A stretch of 64,000 nt of DNA from Ectobius pallidus (taxonomy: Eukaryota > Arthropoda > Insecta > Blattodea > Ectobiidae), in NCBI GenBank assembly GCA_964059195.1, contig CAXKWD010000007.1, positions 26,361,023 through 26,425,022 of the forward strand, read 5' to 3'. The translations under genes and the position numbers were made by a program. Under the pieces are notes generated by a model, which searched no databases, had not been told where the DNA came from, and worked only from the letters and a program-made list of their open reading frames with translations. Positions 33,018 through 44,570 of this stretch are shown one piece after another. Numbering within the stretch: the first letter of the stretch is position 1; every line of letters begins with the position of its first letter.

Positions 33018-33950
33018 CTATTCGTTTCCCTGGGAGGTTCTACGCAATCCATTGTCAGAGCCGAGTCGCGACCTACGCACCCTGCAATCCTTTGCTACGT
33101 GCCCTAACTTATTAAAAGTTATGCATCTAATTACACTTCTTCAATCTTTTCTGATATGCCCTTCTTTATGACAATTATAACATGTCATCCTCGTTACAGA
33201 GTTTACACTCTCACTTTTTACTTGTGGATTTCCCATATTCTTGTATTGTGGTTTATTATTTGATGTTCTCGCATTAGATTTCCGATCACATTCCTCAGCT
33301 GCGGCTTTGTCGATCGTTTCCTTCATTGACAATTCCTCTGAATTGATCCTAACCGCCTCACGTACTGCTTCATCAAAAATCCCGTTTATGAATACGGTAC
33401 GACCTAATCTTACTATGATTTTACGTCCTCCTGATCTCTCTTCCTCAGACCAGTTTTGCGTAAATTTCCTTGTACTCTCAATAGCATTACCAGTCAACTG
33501 CTCTATTCTAGTACCCCACTGTGTCACTCCTTCGTTAGGCTTTTGTTTCACCTGACATAGTTGGTTACAATAATAATTGAACGTTCTTTGTACTGAATAA
33601 TGAACCTCTAATTTCTGTTTTACCTCTTCCCATTTTAAACCTGCTTGATCTCTAATGCTTAAAGTTCTTTTTGCTTCCCCCGTGATCTTGGCTAAAACAT
33701 AACGAAATAAAATAGCATGATGAGTTGGATCTACTAAAGTGTATGCAGCTTCTACGTTATCAATGAAATCTTGCAATTCTTTAGGTTCTCCTGTAAATCC
33801 GCGTTCAAACAATTTGGCTGCAGCCGTTATCGTTAATGATCCATGTTGCATGTTTGCTCTTAACAAAGTTTGAATCTGCTCTTCTAATATCTCGATTCTA
33901 GCTCGTGCTTCATTGTTTGCTACTTGTTCTACTTCTTCTTGCCCTTCCAT
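33018..33950 (-). pseudogene. gag: Gag (capsid/nucleocapsid), one premature stop
   Basis: Starts at ATG 33950-33948 and is open for 269 residues to a TGA at 33143-33141; the same frame then continues to TAG at 33020-33018, the natural gag end. A capsid-like domain with a LFERGFTGEPKELQDFI segment lies near residues 48-64. At the C-terminus the first CCHC knuckle has Cys257, Cys260 and His265, and the TGA stands exactly where the fourth ligand, a Cys, is expected. A second knuckle downstream keeps its first Cys, His and last Cys but has Phe at the second Cys position. Gag would form particles and bind the genomic RNA. The TGA is most simply a recent point mutation; readthrough is possible but unproven. 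Confidence 0.88.
33024..33030 (-). promoter_or_regulatory. Gag-pol -1 ribosomal frameshift site GGGAAAC
   Basis: The minus strand reads GGGAAAC in the phase G GGA AAC relative to the gag frame, matching the X XXY YYZ slippery rule. The gag stop TAG (33020-33018) follows four bases later. The pol frame lies -1 to gag and is open from 33039 onward, so slipping here would join the two products. Confidence 0.75.
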
Positions 33951-34560
33951 TATTTAAATTATCTCAATTTATTCCTAACTTAACTTCATTAATTAATTAA
34001 TTAACTTTCTTAATTACTCTTTTAATTAATTATTATTTAATTGATTTAATTACTTATTTATTTATTTGCATTAGCAGCAACTGAGGATGTTCGAATATCT
34101 AATGGGGATTTCTACAACTTTCACAACTCTGTATTTACAATTTGAAGATATGTGAAGGGAAGATACTATTCCTCGGAACTCGCGGCGTTGCTCCTCCCGA
34201 ACCCAAGACAGAGAGTTCGTTGACGAAGTGGCCTCCACCCTGGTGATAGTCCTCGGACCTCAGGTTGGCTTCGTCTGGAAGAGGCACTGCTGGGAGTATC
34301 TTCGACGGGAAGTACCGGAATTCGGGCACTCCTTAGTGGAAGGAAGACTGGTGCTGTCCGTTCCCTCGGGCTGCGACGTCACCAGTTAGAAAAGAAGATG
34401 AAGAAGAAGATGATGCTGCCGTTATCCTTTCCCTAGAGGTCTCTTGTCCAAATTATTGTCGTTGCAACTTCTTTTTGAATTTGTTTATTTAAATTCCAAA
34501 ATATCCTCTAGTTCTTGGGATTCTTGCAGTGAAGAATGTAGACCAGTACTTATATCTTTA
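33951..34560 (-). other. 5' untranslated leader of the provirus
   Basis: About 600 bases between the primer-binding site and the gag start, with a TTAATTAA-rich low-complexity run next to gag (33961-34070). No long frame; it probably holds the packaging signal. Confidence 0.6.
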
Positions 34561-34578
34561 TCCACGACGCTGCCACCA
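34561..34578 (-). other. Primer-binding site, tRNA-Leu-like
   Basis: Directly after the 5' LTR the minus strand reads TGGTGGCAGCG and then TCGTGGA. The first 11 bases are complementary to an animal tRNA-Leu 3' end (CGCTGCCA plus CCA) as I remember it; the remaining bases fit less well. Confidence 0.55.
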
Positions 34579-35215
34579 TGTCGTATAATTATAGGTGTTT
34601 CCCGTCCGGTTGGACGAGTTGCTCCAATAATACACGCCAATGTGTATGCTGGTAGCTGATGATGTTAATTCTACAGATGTAGAGTTGAACCTGCAATCTG
34701 TAGGAAGGCTTGCACACACGTAAATCGTAGGTTTATTTCCTCAGAAATAATACAAGTACTGTTGAAGTGTAGAAAAGTGATTTATTGTATAGCACAAGTT
34801 ACAAGTTGATGCCGTTGTTGACCACGATGAAATCCACTAAATTTACATTAATCTGCGTATTTATAACTTCGTAAGGAGGAGGAGCTAGATCAAAGTTATT
34901 ATGGTTATTATCCAAGAGTTTAATAGAAATTGGTGTTGACTCGACAATAGTAATTATATTGATTATGTTCTACATCTGACTAACTCAGCAATCCTCGCAT
35001 ATGACTGCTCCTCCGTCATCATTCTGTCGTTTATTGAACTTCAAGACTAAACAATTTAACTTCCGCGTACACAGCAATTCATTTCCTTGTTTTCAAACAA
35101 TACAGTTTATTAACTTTTAATCTAACTTCTCTTCCTCTTTAGTTCATTGCCTTTCTTTTACTTAATTTACACAACATCCCTCTTATTTTCTGAATATAAT
35201 AATAATTATACAACA
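34579..35215 (-). repeat. 5' LTR of the provirus
   Basis: 637 bp, no difference from the 3' LTR seen by eye. Promoter elements are not obvious. Confidence 0.96.
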
Positions 35216-35219
35216 TACT
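35216..35219. repeat. Target-site duplication TACT, right
   Basis: Same four bases as 27012-27015. Confidence 0.9.
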
Positions 35220-35440
35220 TATAGCCTACTCTCTATTGGTATTTACAAATGTCTTAAAAATGTGAACACATAATAATACAATATTGATGTACACATTGGT
35301 AGATTTTACATATTCACCATAATTTTTGGATATAGTACATAGTAAAATTAACAAAAAAGTTTACATATAAAATTATCTTAAAAACATGCCTATTTATAAA
35401 ATGAATACTGTATGTTTAAAGCGTAGGCTTTTAATCGGAG
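35216..35440 (+). repeat. Dispersed repeat, right part, split by the provirus
   Basis: Resumes the match to the copy at 39320-40220 (GGTATTTACAAATGTCTTAAAA, GGATATAGTACATAG, CCTATTTATAAAA). Confidence 0.75.
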
Positions 35441-37486
35441 TTATTGATAGTCAAATGTGGAAATTTATTGATATACTCTTATTATTATGTTTATCATTAT
35501 TTCTAAGGTTATTATTTATAATACTCAGGCGTGTATATTGCTTAACAATGGTATAGAGATAACTAGTATTTGTGGTTCGTGACTGGAAAAGGATTTATAT
35601 GTACTAAATGTTTTCTAAAATATGTAAATATATAGATTATATAATTTAATTATTTTTCATTGTATACGTAGTTGAATGCGGTTCGCCTTGTAGTAAAAAT
35701 TCGCTTAGGTGATAACAAAAAAATTGAATTTTACTGGGAGCTTTGAGAAAAATTTAAAATTGATAGATTCTGCTAATTTCTGGATATTGTAACAGCTACT
35801 AGTTTTTTAACTAATAACAAGATGCAACTGTATAAAACAAATATTTACGTATAATAACTACTATTGCTGAAAGTACTAAACCGAAGTATGGGTGTTTCGA
35901 ATCTCGATAGTTCGATATTCTAATAAATTCAAACTAAAAATTTTGAATTAACTATAAATTAATTAATCATCCGTTTTTCAAAGCCTTAAATGATCCTAGA
36001 TATCGACAAAGATGTTACAGGATTAAGAAATGAGATCTCATAATTCCGAAACTAACCATATTAGGTTTTAGATGTGAAATATTCATTAAAAAAACAGATC
36101 TATATTTCTGCTGAAGCCTGGTCCATCTTTGTGCTATAACTTATTCAATTATAATGAGAAGTTACAAATTGTGGAATGAAGTAATGGTAATCCTGTATTT
36201 GGACGTTACTTATTATCCATGGAAGTTGGGTGTAACCTAGTATTCAAGAGGCAGTGATATAATGCCAACCTAAAGGGAAAATGCACATGCACATAAATAA
36301 AAAGTAATTTTTACTAGTAATAACACCAGACTGTTGCTCAGTTAAAAATTAATTATTATTGTTAAGATCGTGAGACTTATCTGGTTTCGATAGGTGTTTT
36401 TAAGAAGGAGCCAACTTGGAGAAAAGATAGAGGCGATCCTGAAGAACAGAATATTGTTTAGACGGTGGTGTGAGATTGCTGGTCGGTAATAGTGCAGTTC
36501 TTTAAGACAGGGACACATGCAAATTAGCACAAGCTGAACGAAAAGTGCGATTTAGTTTTCTAAACAAGTCTACTGTGCTGTAGGCCTATTATTTAACATC
36601 AGACATTTTTCGTATTGGCCTACACAGGCTTTTTCGGTCCGAGCTTCTTTTCTAGTTCAAAGTAGTTTCGGCCTCATCCACCTCGAATTATCGAGAATTT
36701 ACTAAATCATTTATGAAATAATAGTATTTTGAGATTTAAAGGAATTATTTCTCATTATAAGTTCGTAAGAATTTCGTAACTTTTAATTCATTTTCCTGAA
36801 TATGCACTATATATTTTTTTTGCTGAAAATAATGTTGAAAATTACCACAATATATACTAATCTCTACAAGACTGGAAAATATTATAAGTTACTTAAAAAC
36901 AGCATTTTCAACTCTGCCTAAGACAAGTACCTCCCTAAATACATGTCATTTACAAGTGAATCCTTTCCGTTTTCATTACTTTGTCTAACTGGTATTCTGA
37001 ATTATGAAAGTGTATTCTAGCATTATTGCTTTTATCATTGCAGTTGTAAAAACCTCAGGTAGGGCAATAGATTTTCCGTAGTTAGTAGGCTAACATAATT
37101 AGGCCTATATATGATCCGTAAATTATGGACCTGTTTTTAGTGTTGATTCAAATGTATTTTCATTATTAAACTTCAGCAAATTATTAAATACAATATTGTG
37201 ATTGTGCGATATTTGTAATGACTGGAACTGAACTGGGTATTCAGAATGTGACGTGAGAAAATTATGTTTTCCATGCTTGGGGTGGAGAGTCATTGTCAGG
37301 GGCCCTTTCTAATCAAAACAGGTAAATTCAGTAAGAATTCAAGTTTTTGGGAGTAGAAAATGATGTGGTTGCATATGATAGTAAATTAAATGAGAGAATA
37401 TTATAAAAGGAACTTTGTGCCAATTCCTAGCATCGAACTCAGAAAATGTTCAATAGTGTTAATATTTATCAAATATTAAAAATAAA

Positions 37487-37488
<2 letters not shown>
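35441..37488. other. No gene recognised
   Basis: AT-rich DNA. A repeat relative of 14440-14560 is at about 37131-37250. Confidence 0.45.

Positions 37489-37547
<59 letters not shown>
37489..37547. repeat. (AAT)n microsatellite
   Basis: About nineteen AAT units. Confidence 0.95.
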
Positions 37548-37589
37548 TGGGGCACAAATAGCAAAAAAAGGAAAAATAAGCAGATTTTC

Positions 37590-38176
37590 AAAATCAGTTA
37601 AAAGGAAGTAAGCTGAAGCAATTTTGTACCTTCATGGTTGGAGACCGCAAGCTGACTGGTCCTAAGCCTGCGTGGCAAAGTTCGAACCTGACGCACGAAC
37701 CGCTCAGACGTCGAGACGCACCTAGTTCGATGTTAATCGACCCGTGTGAAGAGGGCATAAAGGTTATGAACACAAGTAAGCTTGAGGCAGCCTATGCTTA
37801 TGGCTGAATTTTATAATAGGGTTGAAGAAATGATATGTTTTTCCATTTTGCGCCTTAGTTTCGATTGAGTGTAGGTGTAAATTATATCAATGTTTCAATG
37901 CATATCTATGAGTTGTGCAATAATATCCCTCCCCTTGTGGATCATTAATTTGCCAGCAACCGAACTTATGTCCAATAAATTTAATGGAAAGATTTCTTAA
38001 CTCTGCTAGTTGTGTATGATCTTCATAGTTGGGGTTTCTCTTCTGTAAACAGGTTGATGAAAGTAAGCCCTGCATATAACGCATCCATTACGATAAGAAG
38101 GCCTACATCGCCTCGATTCAGACATAAACACCATGAAGGTACAAAATCGTTTCAGTTTACTCCCTTTTAATTTTTT
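37590..38176. repeat. Inverted-repeat-bounded segment, possible MITE
   Basis: AATTTTGTACCTTCATGG at 37619-37636 and its upstream bases (TTAAAAGGAAGTAAGCTGAA) pair with the reverse complement of 38131-38176, about 45 bp per arm with several mismatches. The inside is GC-richer at 37640-37750. No clear target duplication. Confidence 0.5.
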
Positions 38177-38789
38177 AAAATTTGTTTCGACCATACTACA
38201 AGCCTATATGCTTATTATATTATTATATGTGTCGTAAAAGTATCTTAATGACATCCATTCAAGTACAGATTTTCATAACACCACCGGTAAGATATCGATT
38301 AATATCGAACACGGAACAATCTTTAAGCCTTAAGAGCAGCAATTGAAACTGCGTAGCAAACAACCTTAGTTTAATCATAATATTATACTCAATTTACTTC
38401 ACATCGCATATAAATAGTCCGTTCGTTTGATGTTAAATGGTCAGGAACAGCTTCGAGCAACCCGTACGCAATCACTTACCATCTATCGCAGAAGAAGAGA
38501 ACTGCAAGAACTTACTAACAGCTGATGACCGAGGTCAACCGTCTCCCTTGTTTGATGAATCTAAAACCTAAAAACTTAAAATTTAAACATTTAATTATGG
38601 TCGAACAAAAACCGCTGTATGCAACTAGTCTATAATGGTAATTAAGAAAGGGGTTAGTCGATATCATGAAAAAATCTCTTTGCTAGTTTCATAAACATAA
38701 AAACTAATCTAAACTCCGTGGCGCTACATGCCTGAAGGGTCTAGGCCTACCACCCTACCACTGCGCCACCTACCATAGGCAGATGACAG

Positions 38790-39006
38790 GATTGGAGGAA
38801 TGTGGTCAGCATGCCGATACCCACGGCCGTTAATGGTGGTTTCCATGACCGGAGCCGCTACAACTCTATCATGTAGCGTCTCAATTTGAATCTGTTGCAG
38901 CTGAGTGCATCGTTCCAGACCTCCCTACCCCAGAAAAATCCGATGGATCGAACCCGGGCCGACGGATCTGTAGTCAGCGACGCTAACCACAAGACCACGC
39001 CGGAGG
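38790..39006 (-). repeat. tRNA-derived SINE, same family as 24623-24805
   Basis: Minus-strand head GGCGTGGTCTTGTGGTTAGCG and B box GGGTTCGATCC, then GTAGCGGCTCCGG. Compared with the 24-kb copy it lacks about ten bases after the B box and continues further at the tail. Confidence 0.85.
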
Positions 39007-39319
39007 TCTTCATAAAAAATACTCCTATCTTAATAAATGCCGTTGTAGGCTTGTTACATAATGTAGGCTTCTATTTTCGCAATAGCAAAGAAAATAACAA
39101 GGAATACATTTTCCTTTAATGTTTTTGCGGTTTTCGTGCTAATTAAAAAACCAGAATTATTAAAGGGCCACATTAATCCATGACATACAGAAACTATCTT
39201 ATAATACGAGGAGCAAATAATTTGAATGTCCATGCGATGTTCTTTTTTCCTGCGAGAAGCAGAACATATTGTCACCCCAATCTATTTCCTCTCTTGTATA
39301 CATTTCGAAAGGTCAGCAA

Positions 39320-40220
39320 ATTAATTTAAGTTCGTTGCTAATTGTTTAATATCCTGACGAGATGAACTGGCATTCTTAAGTTACCTGGGAAACGACATGC
39401 AAAACATTATGAAGACCACTTTTAAATTAAAATTATAACATTATAAATTCCAATACTAAATGACAAGAGGATGCTGATGGGGCCTAATAAGCGGCTGTAA
39501 CCTTGTACCTTTTCTCCTACTTCAGGATCATGTAAGTTATTTTTACACACGAATGCTGTTTATGCGTGAAAACTGTAGAGTTACGACGAACATGATGTGA
39601 AACAATCACATAACTTTTTTCAACCGAAAGTATCGATAGTTTTTGCGTCACGTTGTGGTTTTAGTCTACAGGAATTAACAGTACAATGACCTCCCCCCCT
39701 TAAGTGACGTAGAATAATCATCTATCGAGTCTAGAACTCATGACTGTTGTGGCCGAGATGGCTAGCTTGTAACAACAGTTCAGAATTATTCTATAAATCA
39801 TTATAATAAATATGAATTATAGACCTAAATAGAAGAGGCCAGAGTTCAAAATTAGGAAGAAATCCCTTACGGCATCATTAATAAACTTCATGACAGTAAA
39901 GGATTTTAGTATAATATATTTAAGTTATCATATTGGTATTGGTACTTAGAAATGTCTTTAAAATGTAAAAAACATAACGACATTGGTATACACAGTGGTA
40001 GAAACACATAAATATACATGTGCACCATCAATTTCGGATATAGTAGGCCTACTTAGGTACATTACACAATTGATAAAAGATGTTTACATGCCAAATTATC
40101 TGCAAGAAAATAGGCCTATTTATAAAACTAATACTTTTGACACTCGCGAATTGGCACACTTAATGTATGTACGTGTTAAAATGCAACTTAAACTCAACTT
40201 ACTGTAATAATTTATACAGG
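39320..40220 (+). repeat. Dispersed repeat, uninterrupted copy
   Basis: Diverged relative of 26450-27015 plus 35216-35440, without the provirus. It serves as an empty-site reference. No coding frame. Confidence 0.75.
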
Positions 40221-40610
40221 TACTTCTAGGTATAGTAAGATAACAATTCTAATCAAATACAAAGGCCTCACTACAAGAGTTCTTTGGTTTATTATTTACT
40301 AGGGGCATAATACATTCTTCGTTACATTATAATTGCACCATGGAATACAGAAATATGAAGTTAATTAATGCTTAAAAGTAAAAAATAATTTTTATCAATT
40401 CCAGAAAATCTCTCCCCGGCCAGCCGATAACTAGAAGCTGTAGATGACAGTGTGGTGCGGTGCCAGTTCGGGCCAGCCAATAGGAAGAAGCAGAATAAGA
40501 AGAAGCAATGTGGTGTGGTGCCAGTTTTAAAGGTAAGCTGTTTTGCATGTATTATTTTCTTTGTGGCAATTAACATAGCCTACTCCATTTCCCTGTTATG
40601 AAAACGATAA
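40221..40610. other. No gene recognised
   Basis: Contains a short direct repeat TGTGGTGYGGTGCCAGTT (near 40450 and 40510) but no gene. Confidence 0.4.
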
Positions 40611-40644
40611 GACATTACATGAGAATATTATAGGAGAAAAATTC

Positions 40645-40717
40645 CTCCGACACTGGGACTTGAACCCAGGACCTTTGGCTGTTCGCGCCAATGCTCTACC
40701 AACTGAGCTAAGCCGGA
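40645..40717 (-). tRNA. tRNA-like sequence, GAA at the anticodon position
   Basis: Same cloverleaf as 11278-11350, with loop GCGAACA. C33 instead of U33 argues against a normal tRNA; A and B boxes are intact. Confidence 0.4.
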
Positions 40718-40796
40718 GTTCAATTCACAGCGCCAGATGGAATTTCTCTCCTATGAGTCATAGGAGAGAAGTTCCATCTGGCGCTGTGAATTGAAC

Positions 40797-40869
40797 TCCG
40801 GCTTAGCTCAGTTGGTAGAGCATTGGCGCGAACAGCCAAAGGTCCTGGGTTCAAGTCCCAGTGTCGGAG
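40797..40869 (+). tRNA. tRNA-like sequence, mirror partner of 40645-40717
   Basis: Identical to its partner over the 73 bases by eye, in head-to-head arrangement. Confidence 0.4.
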
Positions 40870-40903
40870 GAATTTTTCTCCTATAATATTCTCATGTAAT
40901 GTC

Positions 40904-42061
40904 CAACAGAGATAATAATCTGTGGTTCATGAAAGCTTACATATCAACGATAAGACATGTTTTATAGCCAACCCATTTGCAATAATGAAGACCGACGAAC
41001 AAAATAAATTCTATATATTTTTTTTCATTGGGTATGAGTCTATATAAACCACGAAAAATACACAGTTGGCAGATAGTTATTATGAAGCTTATGCGAATTC
41101 AATAAAATGCATACTAGAACAAAAGAAACGTCAAAATTGCCGAAAAATTTCCATTTATACTTTGGTGTCGTTATCGCTGTTGTTTAATAACCTTGTGTAC
41201 TGTAATGAGTGATTAATGATTTTAATTATCGTCTAACTTAATCTGTAAAACCGACAAATTTCTCAAAACAGCTAAAGCTCTGGGCAAAAAGAGCGTCTGA
41301 TGAGAAATTTCGAGGAATGGCCCAGAGAATCTAAAATTAGTCATTTTACACTTTTATCTTTAATTTCTGGGACCCCCGGAATCCTCTTGTTTTTTAGGGT
41401 ATTTCATAACCCCACAACCCAGTAATTTCAAACTTTCGTTCATGTCGGCCCCTCTCTTCAGTAAGTTCTTAATCCGCCTCTTTAAGCTACGCAATGCTAA
41501 CCAATGCAAAACTAAGTAGTGCTGAGACACGATATGACTTCCTTTGCAAACACGTACGGATGAAATGATAACAACTTTTAAAAGCTTATATTAGCCTATA
41601 ATGTTTACATTTTTATTAAAATGAGGAAATTAAATATATACATACGAAAATACCTTATGAGTTTGGAATGACACAAAATACTGACAAAAATCACAACACT
41701 CAACATGCTATGTTCACATCAGTCTCAGTAATCAAAACAGAGCGCTTCTCTTATGTTTTTTTTCTACAGTTCTAGTTCATTTATTTCCAGCGCCTACAGT
41801 GATTGTTAGTTTATAATTCTATTTCTATGTTTTGGCTTATACACAGCTATAGCACGGACAACCTAATGACTCGTGCAAATAACAATGTTTATAGTTATTT
41901 TATTTTTTGTATAAATAAAAGCACTTAATTCATTCGCATAATAATATAATCCCACATATCTACTTAATATAATATTTGGACTCGTGTTTCCATGCGCATT
42001 GAACGCCATCTATTAATAGGACAATATTCAATTGTGAAATTGGCTAAATAAAAAAACATGG
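40904..42061. other. No gene recognised
   Basis: AT-rich DNA without a supported feature. Confidence 0.45.
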
Positions 42062-42170
42062 CCCCCCCTTAAGCTCCACCCACTCGATATTCACATTTGC
42101 ACGGACTGAGTGATGTATTATGTTTCTTAGCGAAGCTTGGTGACCAACTGGCCTTCTATAACTTACTGTC
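42062..42170 (+). repeat. Dispersed repeat, second copy of 5695-5805
   Basis: Shares GATATTCACATTTGCACGGA and GTGACCAACTG with the first copy. Confidence 0.65.
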
Positions 42171-42405
42171 GCAAGTGCCTTGTACCCACTGACTTTTTTA
42201 TTTTTATTTATTTACAGCTTGCTCCATTACAATATCTGTAAGACTACATGCCCTATTATTTTCAAAATAAAAATCAGTTGCGTGTTCACTTATACTAACT
42301 TTACATTTTTCTACTTATTATCGATGGCTTTTATCACTAGAATACTCTCAATTCTATTTACTCTTTGTTATATACCGGAACTTTCCAACTAGAATTACTG
42401 GCTGT

Positions 42406-42615
42406 CTAGAGTCTGTCTGATTTTATTGATTTTATAAAGTCTATGAGTTCTTTTGTATATTGTTTCATCAATTTTTGTTCGTTAAACGTCCACTTTCCAT
42501 GATTTCTTATCATAGAGTTCCTGAAATCTGCCCGTTCACTCTCTAATTTTGTACATTCAAATAAAAGATGTCCTACGGTCTGTTCTGGTGCACCACATGT
42601 ATATTCTGGGCTTGC
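42406..42615 (-). pseudogene. Non-LTR retrotransposon ORF2 C-terminal fragment (cysteine motif)
   Basis: The minus strand encodes YTCGAPEQTVGHLLFEC, then ERADFRNSM, and ends at a stop at 42408-42406. The pattern C-x-x-x-x-x-x-x-H-L-L-F-x-C is the C-terminal cysteine motif of R1/LOA/Jockey-type ORF2 proteins. The RT and RNase H that should precede it are missing, so this is a strongly 5'-truncated copy; the AT-rich DNA to about 42170 may be its 3' UTR. Confidence 0.8.
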
Positions 42616-44570
42616 CTTTATTTTAAATCAATAAAAATAATCGATAAATTATTTAAAATCAAACCGAATTTTTAGGTTTTTTCTTGAGGGAAGAATGGAG
42701 GTTTAATACAAGCGTAATCACAACAACCATTCTAACCGCCGCTGATCTATATATATATATATATATATAAAGAATTGCACAACATGAATGTCCAATTTTG
42801 TTTCTGAAATACTTGGCTAACCTACTTGGATCCATTATCCTACTTGTAGGTCACAGCTTAATAATAATGCTTGAGGTATATATATAATATGATTTCTTAA
42901 CAGTGTAGTTATTAATTTCTATCTTTCCCAACAAAGCACCATCGATGAAGAAGCCGCACGAAAATACTTGCAGGTAAATAAGCAGGTGTGTGAATATGAT
43001 AAAATTATATTACGAATCATTACCCTGTAGCAAGGTAATAAGGTTTTTAAAGTTTTATGCTCTTTTTTCATTAATTTTACTTACAATGTGACTGATGTTT
43101 TATAACACGTAGCCTATATATGAGCAATTGTGAACTGATTGTGATTTTAACTTATGTACACTATAATCATATTTTAAAGAAAGAACAAAGAATATTTGAG
43201 GTAATGGAGGATATTATAGATAAGATCAATCGGAAAATGAAACTTTTGAAGAATTTCAAACGTAGGCCTATATCTCTGTTCTCTTTAACGAAGATAGGTT
43301 TTGAATGTGACAAAATAGCGTGAAAATGGTTACTTGTGAAAAAACGGTTTAAAATTTAACATTTTTACATCAAATCCAAACTATTTTTAATCAGAATTTC
43401 TAAACAATTGTTTCTGTCGTTTTAAACTATCCGAACTGTATAAAAAAACTCTGAATGGGTAAAACGTGGAAATGAAGAAAGTTGATATTTTCTTGGCTTT
43501 TTGTACTTGATAATTTGTGTATTCTTCTGTTGCCAATAATTATTTAAAACATCGTAATGTTTACATTCACTTATGAAAATAGGTACGCATTATTTAGATA
43601 ATATCAGTATGAGATGTTCTGATGAATAGAAGTTTTAACATTGTCGGTTAAAAATAAATTATCATATAAATAGGAAAGTGCATTACTTTTCAACCAGGCA
43701 TGCATAATAACATAGATGAATTCCGCAACAACAAAATTTCGATGTCAAAACGCACATAGGTAACGTAAAATAGGAACATGGAAGAGATACCAGTTTCCTT
43801 CCACTTTATAAAGACATGGACTCTTAGAACAAATCAGGTGTGGTTAAAAATGAGTCTTTGTCCAACATAGGACTTGTTGATTTGCAAGAAATAAGAGTGG
43901 TTAAAATTGCGTCTCTCCATTTCTGGGAGACAGTGGTAGTAATAGCTCGATAATAAATTACCTTTACTTAAAAATATATTTACAAGAAACAAATTTAACT
44001 ACTGCCATTAATTAACATGCGAGGACAAGTAAATAAAGTAACAGATTACCAACTTAGAAGCGGAAATTATCTGTGTCAAAAGAACTAGTGATAACGTCTA
44101 TTGAAGTATTTACCAATTTTAGTTTTCCGAAATTTGTCTTGCCCGGTGCGAAGGTCTGCACTATTCTGTTCAATTATAATAAGGCTCATTTAATTAAGTT
44201 TATCTGCATAAGAAAATGTTTTAATTGTTCTCTTCATATAGTGGATCCAAATGGGTTACGGTCAGAACATCAGTTAACTGCTAACAAGTGTGTATGTCTG
44301 TAATTAAAAAAAAAAAAAAACTAGCATATATTTATAAACACACTATTCCATTTATTATTATGGCACTAGGATTGGAAGAAAGAAGACAATTGATTTCTCG
44401 CAGCTTGGGGCCTCAAGGTAAATAAGTAGAAACAAACCAAACACGTTCGAGACGTCATCAAACATGGGACGGTCATGGCTTAACATTGAAATAAGTTTAA
44501 CTGCTCGGTCATATTATGGACTACATCTACTTATCAACTGATGAGTTACATTATGGAACCAAAGAAGATT
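42616..44570. other. No gene recognised; (TA)n at about 42749-42771
   Basis: AT-rich, with a short TA microsatellite and an A-run near 44307. Small frames (43120-43323, 44073-44303) have no recognisable motif. Confidence 0.45.

Larger units (their letters stand above)
27016..35215 (-). mobile_element. Errantivirus-like Ty3/gypsy provirus, complete, 8.2 kb
   Basis: Two 637-bp LTRs (27016-27652 and 34579-35215) that I find identical by eye, TG...CA ends, TACT duplication, primer-binding site, polypurine tract, and minus-strand gag, pol and env in the order of errantiviruses. Identical LTRs mean a recent insertion. Nevertheless gag and env each contain one premature stop, so this copy cannot make all its proteins unaided. 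It sits in an older dispersed repeat whose uninterrupted relative is at 39320-40220. Confidence 0.96.
40611..40903. repeat. Near-perfect 293-bp palindrome with opposed tRNA-like units
   Basis: Arms 40611-40756 and 40758-40903 are reverse complements with a single base between them and one mismatch seen by eye (T/C near 40744). Each arm contains one tRNA-like sequence. The outer flank on the right (CAATAATCTGTGG type) matches that of the 11-kb relative. Confidence 0.92.
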
